A DNA stretch of 64,000 nt from Ewingella americana (lineage in GTDB: Bacteria; Pseudomonadota; Gammaproteobacteria; Enterobacterales; Enterobacteriaceae), in NCBI RefSeq assembly GCF_006438725.1, contig NZ_RCZD01000001.1, positions 620,001 through 684,000 on the forward strand, in the 5' to 3' direction. This document shows, piece after piece, positions 54,322 through 62,841 of this stretch; position 1 is the stretch's first letter, and each line of letters begins with the position of its first letter. The translations under genes were made by a program, and so were the position numbers. Below the pieces are notes generated by a model. The model saw nothing but the letters and a program-made list of their open reading frames with translations. It had not been told where the DNA came from and searched no databases.

Positions 54322-56997
54322 TTATTCTTTATCAGAATCCGCTTCGTCAGAATCGACATCATCTTCAATAACTTCATCGTCTGATTCTGTTTCATCCGGC
54401 AGGTCGCTCGCCTGAGCGGCTTCCAGTTCACCTTCTTCGGTCGCTACGCCGTCGAGTTCTTCGTCTTCGACTGGCTCAGCCACACGTTGCAGGCCAACCA
54501 CGTGTTCCTGTTCCGCAGTACGGATAAGCGTCACACCCTGGGTGTTACGGCCTACGGTACTGACTTCAGAAACACGGGTACGAACCAGCGTGCCGGCGTC
54601 AGTGATCATCATAATCTGATCGGCTTCATCTACCTGAATCGCACCAACAACCGGACCGTTACGCTCACTCACCTTGATCGAGATAACGCCCTGCGTCGCA
54701 CGGGACTTGGTTGGATATTCCGCTGACTCGGTACGTTTACCGTAACCGTTTTGCGTGACGGTCAGGATAGAACCTTCACCGCGAGGGATGATCAGTGACA
54801 CAACGCTGTCGCCGCTACCCAGACGGATACCGCGAACACCGGTCGCCGTACGGCCCATCTTACGCACCGCTTCTTCAGAGAAGCGCACCACTTTACCGGC
54901 GGCGGAGAACAGCATGACTTCATCTTTACCGTCAGTCAGGTCAACACCAATCAGCTCATCACCCTCATTAAGGTTGATGGCGATGATGCCAGCGCTGCGT
55001 GGACGGCTGAAATCAGTCAGTGCAGTTTTCTTCACTGTACCGCTGGCGGTGGCCATAAACACATGGCGACCTTCTTCGTATTCACGTACCGGCAGGATCG
55101 CGGTAATACGTTCGTTCGGTTCAAGCGGCAACAAGTTGACGATTGGACGCCCGCGCGCACCACGGCTGGCTTCAGGCAGTTGGTAAACCTTCATCCAGTA
55201 CAGACGACCACGGCTGGAGAACATCAGAATGGTGTCGTGGGTGTTGGCCACCAGCAGGCGGTCGATGAAATCTTCTTCTTTGATGCGTGCTGCAGACTTA
55301 CCTTTACCACCACGGCGTTGCGCTTCGTAGTCGGTCAGAGGCTGGTATTTCACATAGCCCTGATGCGACAGCGTTACCACAACGTCTTCCTGATTGATCA
55401 GGTCTTCGATGTTGATGTCGGAGGTATTGGCAGTAATTTCGGTGCGGCGCGGATCACTATACTGGTCACGAATGGCTTCCAACTCTTCACGAATGACTTC
55501 CATCAGACGATCAGGGTTTTCCAGAATGAAGATAAGCTCTGCGATTTGCGTCAGCAGTTCTTTATATTCATCCAGCAGTTTTTCATGCTCAAGACCGGTC
55601 AGTTTCTGCAAGCGCAGATCCAAAATGGCTTGTGCCTGCTGTTCGGTCAGGAAGTATTTGCCTTCGTGAATACCGAATTCCGGTTCCAGCCACTCAGGAC
55701 GCGCAGCGTCATCACCGGCACTGGCCAGCATGGCAGCTACGTTGCCCAGATCCCATGAACGAGCAACCAGGCCCGCTTTCGCTTCGGCCGGAGATTGCGC
55801 AGCACGGATCAGCTCAATGATCGGCTCAATGTTCGCCAGAGCAATCGCCAGCGCTTCAAGGATATGGGCACGATCACGGGCTTTACGCAGTTCGAAAATA
55901 GTACGGCGTGTCACCACTTCGCGACGGTGGCGGACAAACGCAGACAAGATGTCTTTCAGGCCCAAAATTTTTGGCTGCCCCTGATGCAGGGCAACCATGT
56001 TGATACCAAACGTGGTCTGCAACTGAGTCAGGGAGTAGAGGTTGTTCAGAACCACTTCACCCACGGCGTCGCGTTTGATTTCAATAACAATGCGCATCCC
56101 GTCTTTATCAGACTCATCGCGCAGCGCACTGATGCCTTCGAGACGTTTTTCCTTCACCAGCTCGGCGATCTTTTCGATCAGACGGGCTTTGTTCACCTGA
56201 TACGGGATCTCGTGAACGATGATGGTTTCGCGGCCGGTTTTGGCATCAGCTTCCACTTCCGCACGCGCGCGGATCAGAATTTTGCCACGGCCGGTGCGGT
56301 AGGCTTCTTCAATCCCACGACGGCCATTGATGATGGCTGCGGTCGGGAAGTCTGGCCCAGGGATGTGTTCCATCAGCCCTTCAATGCTGATGTTTTCGTC
56401 GTCGATAAACGCCAGACAGCCGTTGATCACCTCGTTGAGGTTATGTGGCGGGATGTTGGTCGCCATACCGACGGCAATACCCGAAGAACCGTTCACTAAC
56501 AGGTTCGGAATACGGGTTGGCATGACGGCAGGGATCTGCTCGGTGCCATCGTAGTTCGGCACAAAGTCGACGGTCTCTTTTTCTAAGTCAGCCAACAGTT
56601 CGTGGGCGATTTTGGACATACGGATTTCGGTATAACGCATGGCAGCAGCGGAATCGCCGTCTACCGAACCGAAGTTACCCTGCCCATCCACCAACATGTA
56701 GCGAAGTGAAAAAGGCTGAGCCATACGAACAATGGTGTCATAAACCGCGGTATCACCATGCGGGTGATACTTACCGATAACGTCACCGACCACACGGGCC
56801 GATTTCTTATAGGCTTTGTTCCAGTCGTTACCCAGAACATTCATTGCGTAAAGTACGCGGCGGTGCACCGGTTTCAAACCATCGCGCACATCTGGCAGCG
56901 CACGTCCGACAATAACGGACATGGCGTAATCCAAATAAGAGTTTTTCAGCTCTTCTTCGATGCTTATCGGTGTGATTTCTCTGGCAAGGTCGCTCAT
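54322..56997 (-). CDS. gyrA: DNA gyrase subunit A
   Basis: This 891-residue protein (875 in E. coli) is the catalytic subunit of DNA gyrase. The active-site Tyr122 lies in AAAMRYTE, in the winged-helix domain. The C-terminal domain has the GyrA-box motif QRRGGKGK that wraps DNA, followed by the six-bladed beta-pinwheel and a very acidic tail ([18 protein letters not shown]). With GyrB it puts negative supercoils in DNA using ATP. In the quinolone-determining region residue 83 is Thr ([10 protein letters not shown]) where E. coli has Ser, while Asp87 is unchanged. This may be the natural residue in the lineage. The gene is monocistronic and divergent from ubiG. Confidence 0.98.
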   Translation of the reverse strand: MSDLAREITPISIEEELKNSYLDYAMSVIVGRALPDVRDGLKPVHRRVLYAMNVLGNDWNKAYKKSARVVGDVIGKYHPHGDTAVYDTIVRMAQPFSLRYMLVDGQGNFGSVDGDSAAAMRYTEIRMSKIAHELLADLEKETVDFVPNYDGTEQIPAVMPTRIPNLLVNGSSGIAVGMATNIPPHNLNEVINGCLAFIDDENISIEGLMEHIPGPDFPTAAIINGRRGIEEAYRTGRGKILIRARAEVEADAKTGRETIIVHEIPYQVNKARLIEKIAELVKEKRLEGISALRDESDKDGMRIVIEIKRDAVGEVVLNNLYSLTQLQTTFGINMVALHQGQPKILGLKDILSAFVRHRREVVTRRTIFELRKARDRAHILEALAIALANIEPIIELIRAAQSPAEAKAGLVARSWDLGNVAAMLASAGDDAARPEWLEPEFGIHEGKYFLTEQQAQAILDLRLQKLTGLEHEKLLDEYKELLTQIAELIFILENPDRLMEVIREELEAIRDQYSDPRRTEITANTSDINIEDLINQEDVVVTLSHQGYVKYQPLTDYEAQRRGGKGKSAARIKEEDFIDRLLVANTHDTILMFSSRGRLYWMKVYQLPEASRGARGRPIVNLLPLEPNERITAILPVREYEEGRHVFMATASGTVKKTALTDFSRPRSAGIIAINLNEGDELIGVDLTDGKDEVMLFSAAGKVVRFSEEAVRKMGRTATGVRGIRLGSGDSVVSLIIPRGEGSILTVTQNGYGKRTESAEYPTKSRATQGVISIKVSERNGPVVGAIQVDEADQIMMITDAGTLVRTRVSEVSTVGRNTQGVTLIRTAEQEHVVGLQRVAEPVEDEELDGVATEEGELEAAQASDLPDETESDDEVIEDDVDSDEADSDKE

Positions 56998-57264
56998 GGA
57001 GCTGCTATCCCTCTACTGATTATTCATGGCCGCTGCCTGTATAGGCAAAGGTGTAAAACTATACCACAAAGCTGTGATCTGTGGAAAAGAACCTCCCTTT
57101 TTCTCGCCATTATTCGGCGCGTTTCAAACCCTTGCCTTCGCGCATCGCAAGCGGCGTTGCAAAGTGCGGCATTTCGCGCAAACATTCGCCACACACAAAC
57201 CTGAACCCACTTCCTGGAATATGTATAATCTGGCTTAACGAGGAATAAGGAGTTCATCACGCTA

Positions 57265-57993
57265 ATGAATACAGCATCCAATGCCAACAATCAGAATATT
57301 GACCACAATGAGATCGCCAAATTCGAGGCAGTTGCCTCGCGCTGGTGGGATCTGGAAGGTGAATTCAAACCGCTGCACCGTATCAATCCACTGCGTCTCA
57401 ACTATATTCTTGAACGCGCAGACGGTCTGTTTGGCAAGACCGTTCTCGACGTCGGCTGCGGCGGTGGCATTCTGAGTGAAAGCATGGCGGTTGCCGGAGC
57501 CCATGTCACCGGGCTGGACATGGGCGGCGAGCCGTTACAGGTTGCGCGCCTGCATGCGCTGGAAAGCGGTGTGAAAGTGAATTACATCCAGGAGTTCGTG
57601 GAAGCCCACGCTGAGGCTAACCCACAGCAGTATGACGTGGTGACCTGCATGGAGATGCTCGAGCATGTGCCGGACCCCGCTTCTGTGGTCGCCGCCTGTG
57701 CACGGCTGGTGAAACCGGGAGGCCACGTATTTTTCTCCACCATCAACCGCAATAATAAAGCCTGGCTGATGGCGATCTTCGGCGCAGAGTACGTGCTGAA
57801 AATGGTGCCGAAGGGCACACATGACATCAAAAAATTCATCAAACCCTCTGAGTTACTGGCGATGGTTGACCGCACCCCGCTGTTTGAACGTCATATTATG
57901 GGCCTGCATTACAACCCGCTGACCGATCATTTCAAACTTGGGCCAAATGTTGATGTGAACTACATGGTTCACACCCAGGCGCTGCAGCAATAA
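57265..57993 (+). CDS. ubiG: Ubiquinone biosynthesis O-methyltransferase UbiG
   Basis: This 242-residue class I SAM-dependent methyltransferase performs both O-methylation steps in ubiquinone synthesis. The N terminus has [19 protein letters not shown], motif I is [16 protein letters not shown] (near 60-75), and [13 protein letters not shown] with FFSTINRN follow. Length and sequence fit E. coli UbiG (240). The start at 57265 is preceded by AAGGAG, but 12 bases away, longer than usual. No other ATG fits. It is divergent from gyrA as in E. coli. Confidence 0.97.
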   Translation: MNTASNANNQNIDHNEIAKFEAVASRWWDLEGEFKPLHRINPLRLNYILERADGLFGKTVLDVGCGGGILSESMAVAGAHVTGLDMGGEPLQVARLHALESGVKVNYIQEFVEAHAEANPQQYDVVTCMEMLEHVPDPASVVAACARLVKPGGHVFFSTINRNNKAWLMAIFGAEYVLKMVPKGTHDIKKFIKPSELLAMVDRTPLFERHIMGLHYNPLTDHFKLGPNVDVNYMVHTQALQQ

Positions 57994-58484
57994 CGTCCGC
58001 GTCAAGCGAAAAAGTGTTAATCCGGGCGCAGAAAACCCTGCCTGAGGGCCAATTCGGCGTCCTGATAATCACTAAAAGCTTAGTTTTTAGCGCGTTGGTA
58101 AAGCATGACTGCGCAACATGATTTTTTAGAATAGTTATCTACATCAATATAGCGTTTTTTTCTAACGTTTAAGAAATCGGCAGTCGATCAACATTTCAAA
58201 AAATATAAGAAAATCGTATCGAAGTTATTGACACTCCTTTGGTGCCAGCAACCACGGACGCTTCAGGGCTTACCCCGCAAATTTCTCCCCAACTTATCCA
58301 CAAAATCGGCCATGTTGTTCACTTGCAAAAGGCATCTTCAGACACTATCTTGTCATCAGAAAATAACAAATCCACAATATATTGTGTTTATATCCTGACC
58401 AGCACACTAGGGACGAGTGAAGCCACCTCGGTCTGTTTTTGTGTCTGGTCAGCCTGTTTATAGACCTCTAAGGTACAGTCCCTC
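57994..58484 (+). promoter_or_regulatory. Regulatory region of nrdA with a DnaA box and paired NrdR boxes
   Basis: This 490-bp spacer has no protein gene. A DnaA box TTATCCACA is at 58294-58302. Two NrdR boxes follow: ACACTATCTTGT near 58342-58353 and the perfect palindrome CACAATATATTGTG at 58373-58386. They are offset by about 31 bp, three helical turns, as in other NrdR-controlled promoters. In E. coli DnaA activates and NrdR represses nrdAB, tying dNTP supply to replication. The ubiG side shows no clear terminator. Confidence 0.8.
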
Positions 58485-60767
58485 ATGAATCAAAGTCTTC
58501 TTGTTACTAAACGCGATGGCCGTAAAGAACGCATCAACCTTGATAAAATTCACCGAGTCATCGACTGGGCAGCTGAAGGTCTGCAAAACGTCTCCGTTTC
58601 ACAAGTCGAACTCCGATCTCATATCCAGTTTTATGACGGCATTAAAACCAGCGATATTCATGAAACCATCATCAAGGCTGCAGCTGACCTGATCTCTAAA
58701 GATGCCCCGGATTATCAATATCTGGCGGCGCGCCTGGCGATTTTCCACCTGCGCAAAAAAGCCTACGGCCAGTTTGAACCTCCGGCCCTGCTCGCTCAGG
58801 TGAACCGCATGGTTGAGATGGGAAAATATGACAAACATCTGCTGGAAGACTACACGGCTGAAGAGTTCGAGCAGATGGACAGTTATATTGATCACTGGCG
58901 TGACATGAACTTCTCTTACGCGGCGGTCAAACAGCTCGAAGGCAAATACCTGGCGCAGAACCGCGTCACCGGCGACATCTACGAGAGCGCCCAGTTCCTG
59001 TATATTTTGGTCGCCGCTTGCTTGTTCTCCGGCTACCCGCGAGAAACCCGTCTGGATTACGTGAAGCGTTTCTACAATGCGATCTCCACCTTCAAAATCT
59101 CGCTGCCAACACCGATCATGTCCGGCGTTCGCACCCCGACGCGTCAGTTCAGTTCCTGCGTGCTGATCGAGTGCGGCGACAGTCTGGACTCCATCAACGC
59201 GACCTCCAGCGCCATCGTAAAATACGTTTCCCAGCGCGCCGGTATCGGCATCAACGCCGGCCGCATCCGTGCACTGGGCAGCCCAATCCGTGGCGGCGAA
59301 GCCTTCCACACCGGCTGTATCCCGTTCTACAAACATTTCCAGACGGCGGTGAAATCCTGTTCTCAGGGCGGCGTGCGCGGCGGTGCAGCGACCCTGTTCT
59401 ACCCGATGTGGCATCTGGAAGTGGAAAGCCTGCTGGTACTGAAGAACAACCGTGGCGTTGAAGGCAACCGTGTCCGTCATATGGATTACGGCGTGCAGAT
59501 CAACAAACTGATGTATCAGCGTCTGGTCAAAGGCGGCGATATCACCCTGTTCAGCCCGTCCGACGTCCCTGGTCTGTACGATGCGTTCTTCGCCGATCAG
59601 GACGAGTTCGAGCGTCTGTATGAAAAATACGAGCAGGACAGCAGCATCCGTAAACAGAAAGTGAAAGCGGTTGAACTGTTCTCACTGATGATGCAGGAAC
59701 GAGCGTCCACAGGCCGTATCTACATTCAGCACGTTGACCACTGCAACACCCACAGCCCGTTTGACCCGGCTATTGCGCCGGTTCGCCAGTCCAACCTGTG
59801 TCTGGAAATCGCACTGCCGACCAAACCGCTGGATGACGTTAACGACGAAAACGGTGAAATTGCGCTGTGTACGCTGTCTGCCTTTAACCTCGGTGCTATC
59901 GAAAGCCTGGATGATTTGGAAGAGTTGGCGGTGCTGGCCGTTCGTGCGCTCGACGCCCTGCTCGACTATCAGGATTACCCAATCAAAGCCGCCAAACGTG
60001 GCGCAATGGGTCGTCGTACTCTGGGTATTGGCGTGATTAACTACGCATATTATCTGGCGAAGAACGGCGTGCGTTACTCTGACGGCAGCGCAAACAATCT
60101 GACGCACAGAACGTTCGAAGCCATTCAGTATTACCTGCTGAAAGCCTCCAATGAGCTGGCCAAAGAGCAAGGTGCATGCCAGTGGTTCAACGAAACCACC
60201 TACGCGCAAGGCATCATGCCGATCGATACCTATAAAAAGGATCTCGATGCCATTTGCAACGAGCCGCTGCATTATGACTGGGACACACTGCGTAACGAGA
60301 TCAAAACCCACGGTCTGCGCAACTCCACGCTGTCGGCATTGATGCCATCCGAGACGTCATCGCAGATCTCCAACGCCACCAACGGTATCGAGCCACCGCG
60401 CGGCCACATCAGCATTAAAGCCTCGAAAGACGGCATTCTGCGTCAGGTCGTGCCCGAATATGAGCGCCTGAAAGATCAGTACGAATTGCTGTGGGACATG
60501 CCAAACAACGACGGTTACCTGCAACTGGTTGGCGTGATGCAAAAATTCATCGACCAGGCGATTTCGTCTAACACCAACTATGATCCGTCGCGCTTCCCGA
60601 ACAGCAAAGTGCCGATGAAGCAGTTGTTGAAAGACTTGCTGACGGCCTACAAATTCGGCGTAAAAACTCTGTACTATCAGAACACCCGTGATGGTGCTGA
60701 TGATGTACAAGAAGACATGAAAGCCGACGTAGCTGACGACTGCGAAAGCGGTGCCTGCAAAATCTAA
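58485..60767 (+). CDS. nrdA: Ribonucleoside-diphosphate reductase subunit alpha (class Ia)
   Basis: This 760-residue protein (761 in E. coli) reduces ribonucleoside diphosphates to deoxy forms. The N-terminal ATP-cone is LLVTKRDGRKERINLDKIHRV. Active-site cysteines lie in RQFSSCVLIECGDS, in the loop around SNLCLEIALPT with NLCLE, and in the C-terminal redox pair ESGAC (positions about 753 and 758). Tyr residues for radical transfer from NrdB are in the C-terminal third. Allosteric control by dATP/ATP is expected from the ATP-cone. It is followed after a hairpin by nrdB, giving the usual operon nrdAB-yfaE. Confidence 0.98.
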   Translation: MNQSLLVTKRDGRKERINLDKIHRVIDWAAEGLQNVSVSQVELRSHIQFYDGIKTSDIHETIIKAAADLISKDAPDYQYLAARLAIFHLRKKAYGQFEPPALLAQVNRMVEMGKYDKHLLEDYTAEEFEQMDSYIDHWRDMNFSYAAVKQLEGKYLAQNRVTGDIYESAQFLYILVAACLFSGYPRETRLDYVKRFYNAISTFKISLPTPIMSGVRTPTRQFSSCVLIECGDSLDSINATSSAIVKYVSQRAGIGINAGRIRALGSPIRGGEAFHTGCIPFYKHFQTAVKSCSQGGVRGGAATLFYPMWHLEVESLLVLKNNRGVEGNRVRHMDYGVQINKLMYQRLVKGGDITLFSPSDVPGLYDAFFADQDEFERLYEKYEQDSSIRKQKVKAVELFSLMMQERASTGRIYIQHVDHCNTHSPFDPAIAPVRQSNLCLEIALPTKPLDDVNDENGEIALCTLSAFNLGAIESLDDLEELAVLAVRALDALLDYQDYPIKAAKRGAMGRRTLGIGVINYAYYLAKNGVRYSDGSANNLTHRTFEAIQYYLLKASNELAKEQGACQWFNETTYAQGIMPIDTYKKDLDAICNEPLHYDWDTLRNEIKTHGLRNSTLSALMPSETSSQISNATNGIEPPRGHISIKASKDGILRQVVPEYERLKDQYELLWDMPNNDGYLQLVGVMQKFIDQAISSNTNYDPSRFPNSKVPMKQLLKDLLTAYKFGVKTLYYQNTRDGADDVQEDMKADVADDCESGACKI

Positions 60768-60795
60768 TCATCTGTTTTGATTTATCATTTTATAG

Positions 60796-60818
60796 AAAGC
60801 CCCTGCACAGGGGCTTTT
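60796..60818 (+). terminator. Intercistronic hairpin between nrdA and nrdB
   Basis: AAAGCCCCTG (60796-60805) pairs with CAGGGGCTTT (60808-60817), followed by a short T-run, 14 bp before the nrdB start. It looks like a weak terminator that could make nrdA and nrdB levels differ or protect the mRNA. Confidence 0.55.
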
Positions 60819-60831
60819 GTCCGAGGACAAT

Positions 60832-61962
60832 ATGGCTTATAGCACTTTCTCTCAGAACAAGAACAACCAGCTGCTGGAACCGATGTTTTTCGGCCAGTCG
60901 GTCAACGTTGCCCGTTTCGATCAACAGAAACATGAAATCTTCGAAAAGTTGATTGAAAAGCAGCTTTCCTTCTTCTGGCGTCCTGAAGAGATTGACGTTT
61001 CCCGTGACCGTATCGATTTTCAGGCACTGCCGGATCACGAAAAACACATCTTCCTCAGCAACCTGAAATACCAGACGTTGCTGGATTCTATTCAGGGCCG
61101 CAGCCCGAACGTCGCCCTCTTGCCGCTGATTTCTATCCCGGAGCTGGAAACCTGGGTCGAAACCTGGGCATTTTCAGAAACGATTCATTCGCGCTCTTAC
61201 ACGCACATCATCCGTAATATCGTCAACGATCCGGCGGTAGTGTTTGACGATATCGTCACCAATGAAGAGATTCTCAAGCGCGCAAAAGACATCTCCGGCT
61301 ATTACGACACATTGATCGAAATGACCAGCTACTACCATCTGCTGGGTGTAGGTACGCATCAGGTCAATGGCAAAACAGTCGTCGTCGATTTGCATGAACT
61401 GAAGAAAAAACTCTATATCTGCCTGATGAGTGTTAACGCGTTGGAAGCCGTGCGCTTTTACGTCAGCTTCGCCTGTTCCTTTGCCTTTGCCGAGCGTGAA
61501 CTGATGGAAGGCAACGCCAAGATCATCAAGATGATCGCCCGCGACGAAGCCCTGCACCTGACCGGCACCCAGCACGCGCTGAACCTGCTGCGCTCTGGTC
61601 AGGATGACCCGGAAATGGCGGAAATCGCCAAAGAGTGTGAGCAGGAGTGCCATGACCTGTTCGTGCTGGCCGCGCAGCAGGAGAAAGAGTGGGCCGAATA
61701 TCTGTTCCGTGACGGCTCGATGATCGGTCTGAACAAAGACATTCTGTGTCAGTACGTGGAATATATTACCAATATCCGCATGCAGGCTGTGGGCCTGACC
61801 GCACCGTTCAAAACCCGCACCAATCCGATCCCATGGATCAACGCCTGGCTGGTGTCGGACAACGTGCAGGTTGCGCCGCAGGAAGTGGAAGTCAGTTCTT
61901 ACCTGGTCGGTCAGATTGATTCAGAAATGAACGCCGACGACCTGAGCGATTTTGAGTTCTAA
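60832..61962 (+). CDS. nrdB: Ribonucleoside-diphosphate reductase subunit beta (class Ia)
   Basis: This 376-residue protein has exactly the E. coli NrdB length. It holds the di-iron tyrosyl radical cofactor: the radical Tyr is residue 123 (Tyr122 in E. coli mature numbering) in [12 protein letters not shown]. Iron ligands Asp85, Glu116, His119 and further Glu and His residues in [30 protein letters not shown] are present. It gives the radical to NrdA for catalysis. The ATG at 60832, with GAGGA before it, starts [10 protein letters not shown] as in E. coli; the frame is open five codons further upstream. The stop is directly before yfaE. Confidence 0.98.
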   Translation: MAYSTFSQNKNNQLLEPMFFGQSVNVARFDQQKHEIFEKLIEKQLSFFWRPEEIDVSRDRIDFQALPDHEKHIFLSNLKYQTLLDSIQGRSPNVALLPLISIPELETWVETWAFSETIHSRSYTHIIRNIVNDPAVVFDDIVTNEEILKRAKDISGYYDTLIEMTSYYHLLGVGTHQVNGKTVVVDLHELKKKLYICLMSVNALEAVRFYVSFACSFAFAERELMEGNAKIIKMIARDEALHLTGTQHALNLLRSGQDDPEMAEIAKECEQECHDLFVLAAQQEKEWAEYLFRDGSMIGLNKDILCQYVEYITNIRMQAVGLTAPFKTRTNPIPWINAWLVSDNVQVAPQEVEVSSYLVGQIDSEMNADDLSDFEF

Positions 61963-61963
61963 A

Positions 61964-62224
61964 ATGTCTCAGCCTATCGTGACCTTATCAGCAAATGGCA
62001 AACGGCTGGCCTGTCTGGCTGGCCATAAAAATCTGCTGGACGTGTTTGAACATCACGACGTAGATGTTGAGTATCAATGTCGGGAAGGTTATTGCGGATC
62101 GTGCCGGATGCGGCTGGTCAGCGGGGAAGTCACTTACAGTGAGAAGCCACTGGCATTCATCTCGGAAGGCGAGATTTTGCCGTGTTGTTGCCTACCCATT
62201 GGTGATGTAGAACTTGAGTTCTAG
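61964..62224 (+). CDS. yfaE: 2Fe-2S ferredoxin YfaE for NrdB cofactor maintenance
   Basis: This 86-residue protein is a plant-type 2Fe-2S ferredoxin. The cluster cysteines lie in CREGYCGSCRMRL and in LPCCCLP near the C terminus. YfaE in E. coli donates electrons to NrdB to rebuild its di-iron tyrosyl cofactor. The start at 61964 lies one base after the nrdB stop; the frame is open to 61952. It ends the nrdAB-yfaE operon. Confidence 0.95.
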   Translation: MSQPIVTLSANGKRLACLAGHKNLLDVFEHHDVDVEYQCREGYCGSCRMRLVSGEVTYSEKPLAFISEGEILPCCCLPIGDVELEF

Positions 62225-62510
62225 GTGGGTTGCGGCCCACCATTCCGCTTTATATTTTTAATTTCAAATCTTTTAATTCAACTTCAAATTCAAAACCGTG
62301 GGCGTCGGCCCACACCGACCAAGGGAGACGCGCGCGCCTCCCTTGGAACCCTGCGCTAATCACTCCGTTGCTTCGCAAGTTGGGATGGCCGTGTTTCAGT
62401 TACCTTGGTGATAGCCGCAAAATGTCGCCGCTTAGCGGTCCCTTCACTACGGGTTCGAGCCATAGGTCTCGAACCTCTTGCTCAGCGCCATTTTTGAATG
62501 CGGCCTCGAC
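62225..62510 (+). repeat. Structured intergenic element, copy 1 (plus orientation)
   Basis: This roughly 290-bp non-coding element is a series of hairpins: GTGGG/CCCAC right after the yfaE stop, GTGGGC/GCCCAC (62299-62314), CCAAGGGAG/CTCCCTTGG (62319-62346), CCGC/GCGG near 62428-62438 and GGTTCGAG/CTCGAACC (62452-62475). Between lies the block ATGGCCGTGTTTCAG (62384-62398). A second diverged copy faces it on the other strand. No ORF or transposase is seen. The element family is not known to me. Confidence 0.7.
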
Positions 62511-62551
62511 ATTTTAAAAGATAAACACAGTCTGGATTTTGAATTTAGAAA

Positions 62552-62838
62552 AGCGTCGGCCGCGTTCAAAACGACGTCGAGGGAGAGGCGCAAAACCGCG
62601 TGGGGCTTTACGCGGGTTGAAGCCCGAACTGAGAGCACCGCGCAGCGGCGGAGTTTGCGGCTATAACAGCGGCACCTGAAACACGGCCATTGTGACCAGC
62701 GCAGCTGCCGGTGTTGCAGCAGCAAAAAAACGCAGGATTCCAAAGGGTTTCGTTTCAAACCCTTTGGGCCCGTGTGGGCGGCGAGCCCACGACCTTGAAT
62801 TTAGAGATTTAAAAGCGGGTTTGGGCTGCAAGCCCAAA
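62552..62838 (-). repeat. Structured intergenic element, copy 2 (minus orientation)
   Basis: Read on the minus strand, this has the same order of parts as copy 1: TGGGC/GCCCA, GTGGGC/GCCCAC, CCAAAGGGTTT/AAACCCTTTGG, the block ATGGCCGTGTTTCAG, ATAGCCGCAAA, CCGC/GCGG, then TTGAACGCGGCC at its end (copy 1 has TTGAATGCGGCC). Hairpin stems differ in sequence but are still paired, so the structure seems kept. It ends next to the yfaY stop. Confidence 0.7.
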
Positions 62839-62841
62839 AAA

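Noticed and set aside
62478-62758. Short open frames in the yfaE-yfaY spacer
   Set aside because: They lie across hairpins of the structured element, have no ribosome-binding site and no recognisable protein sequence.
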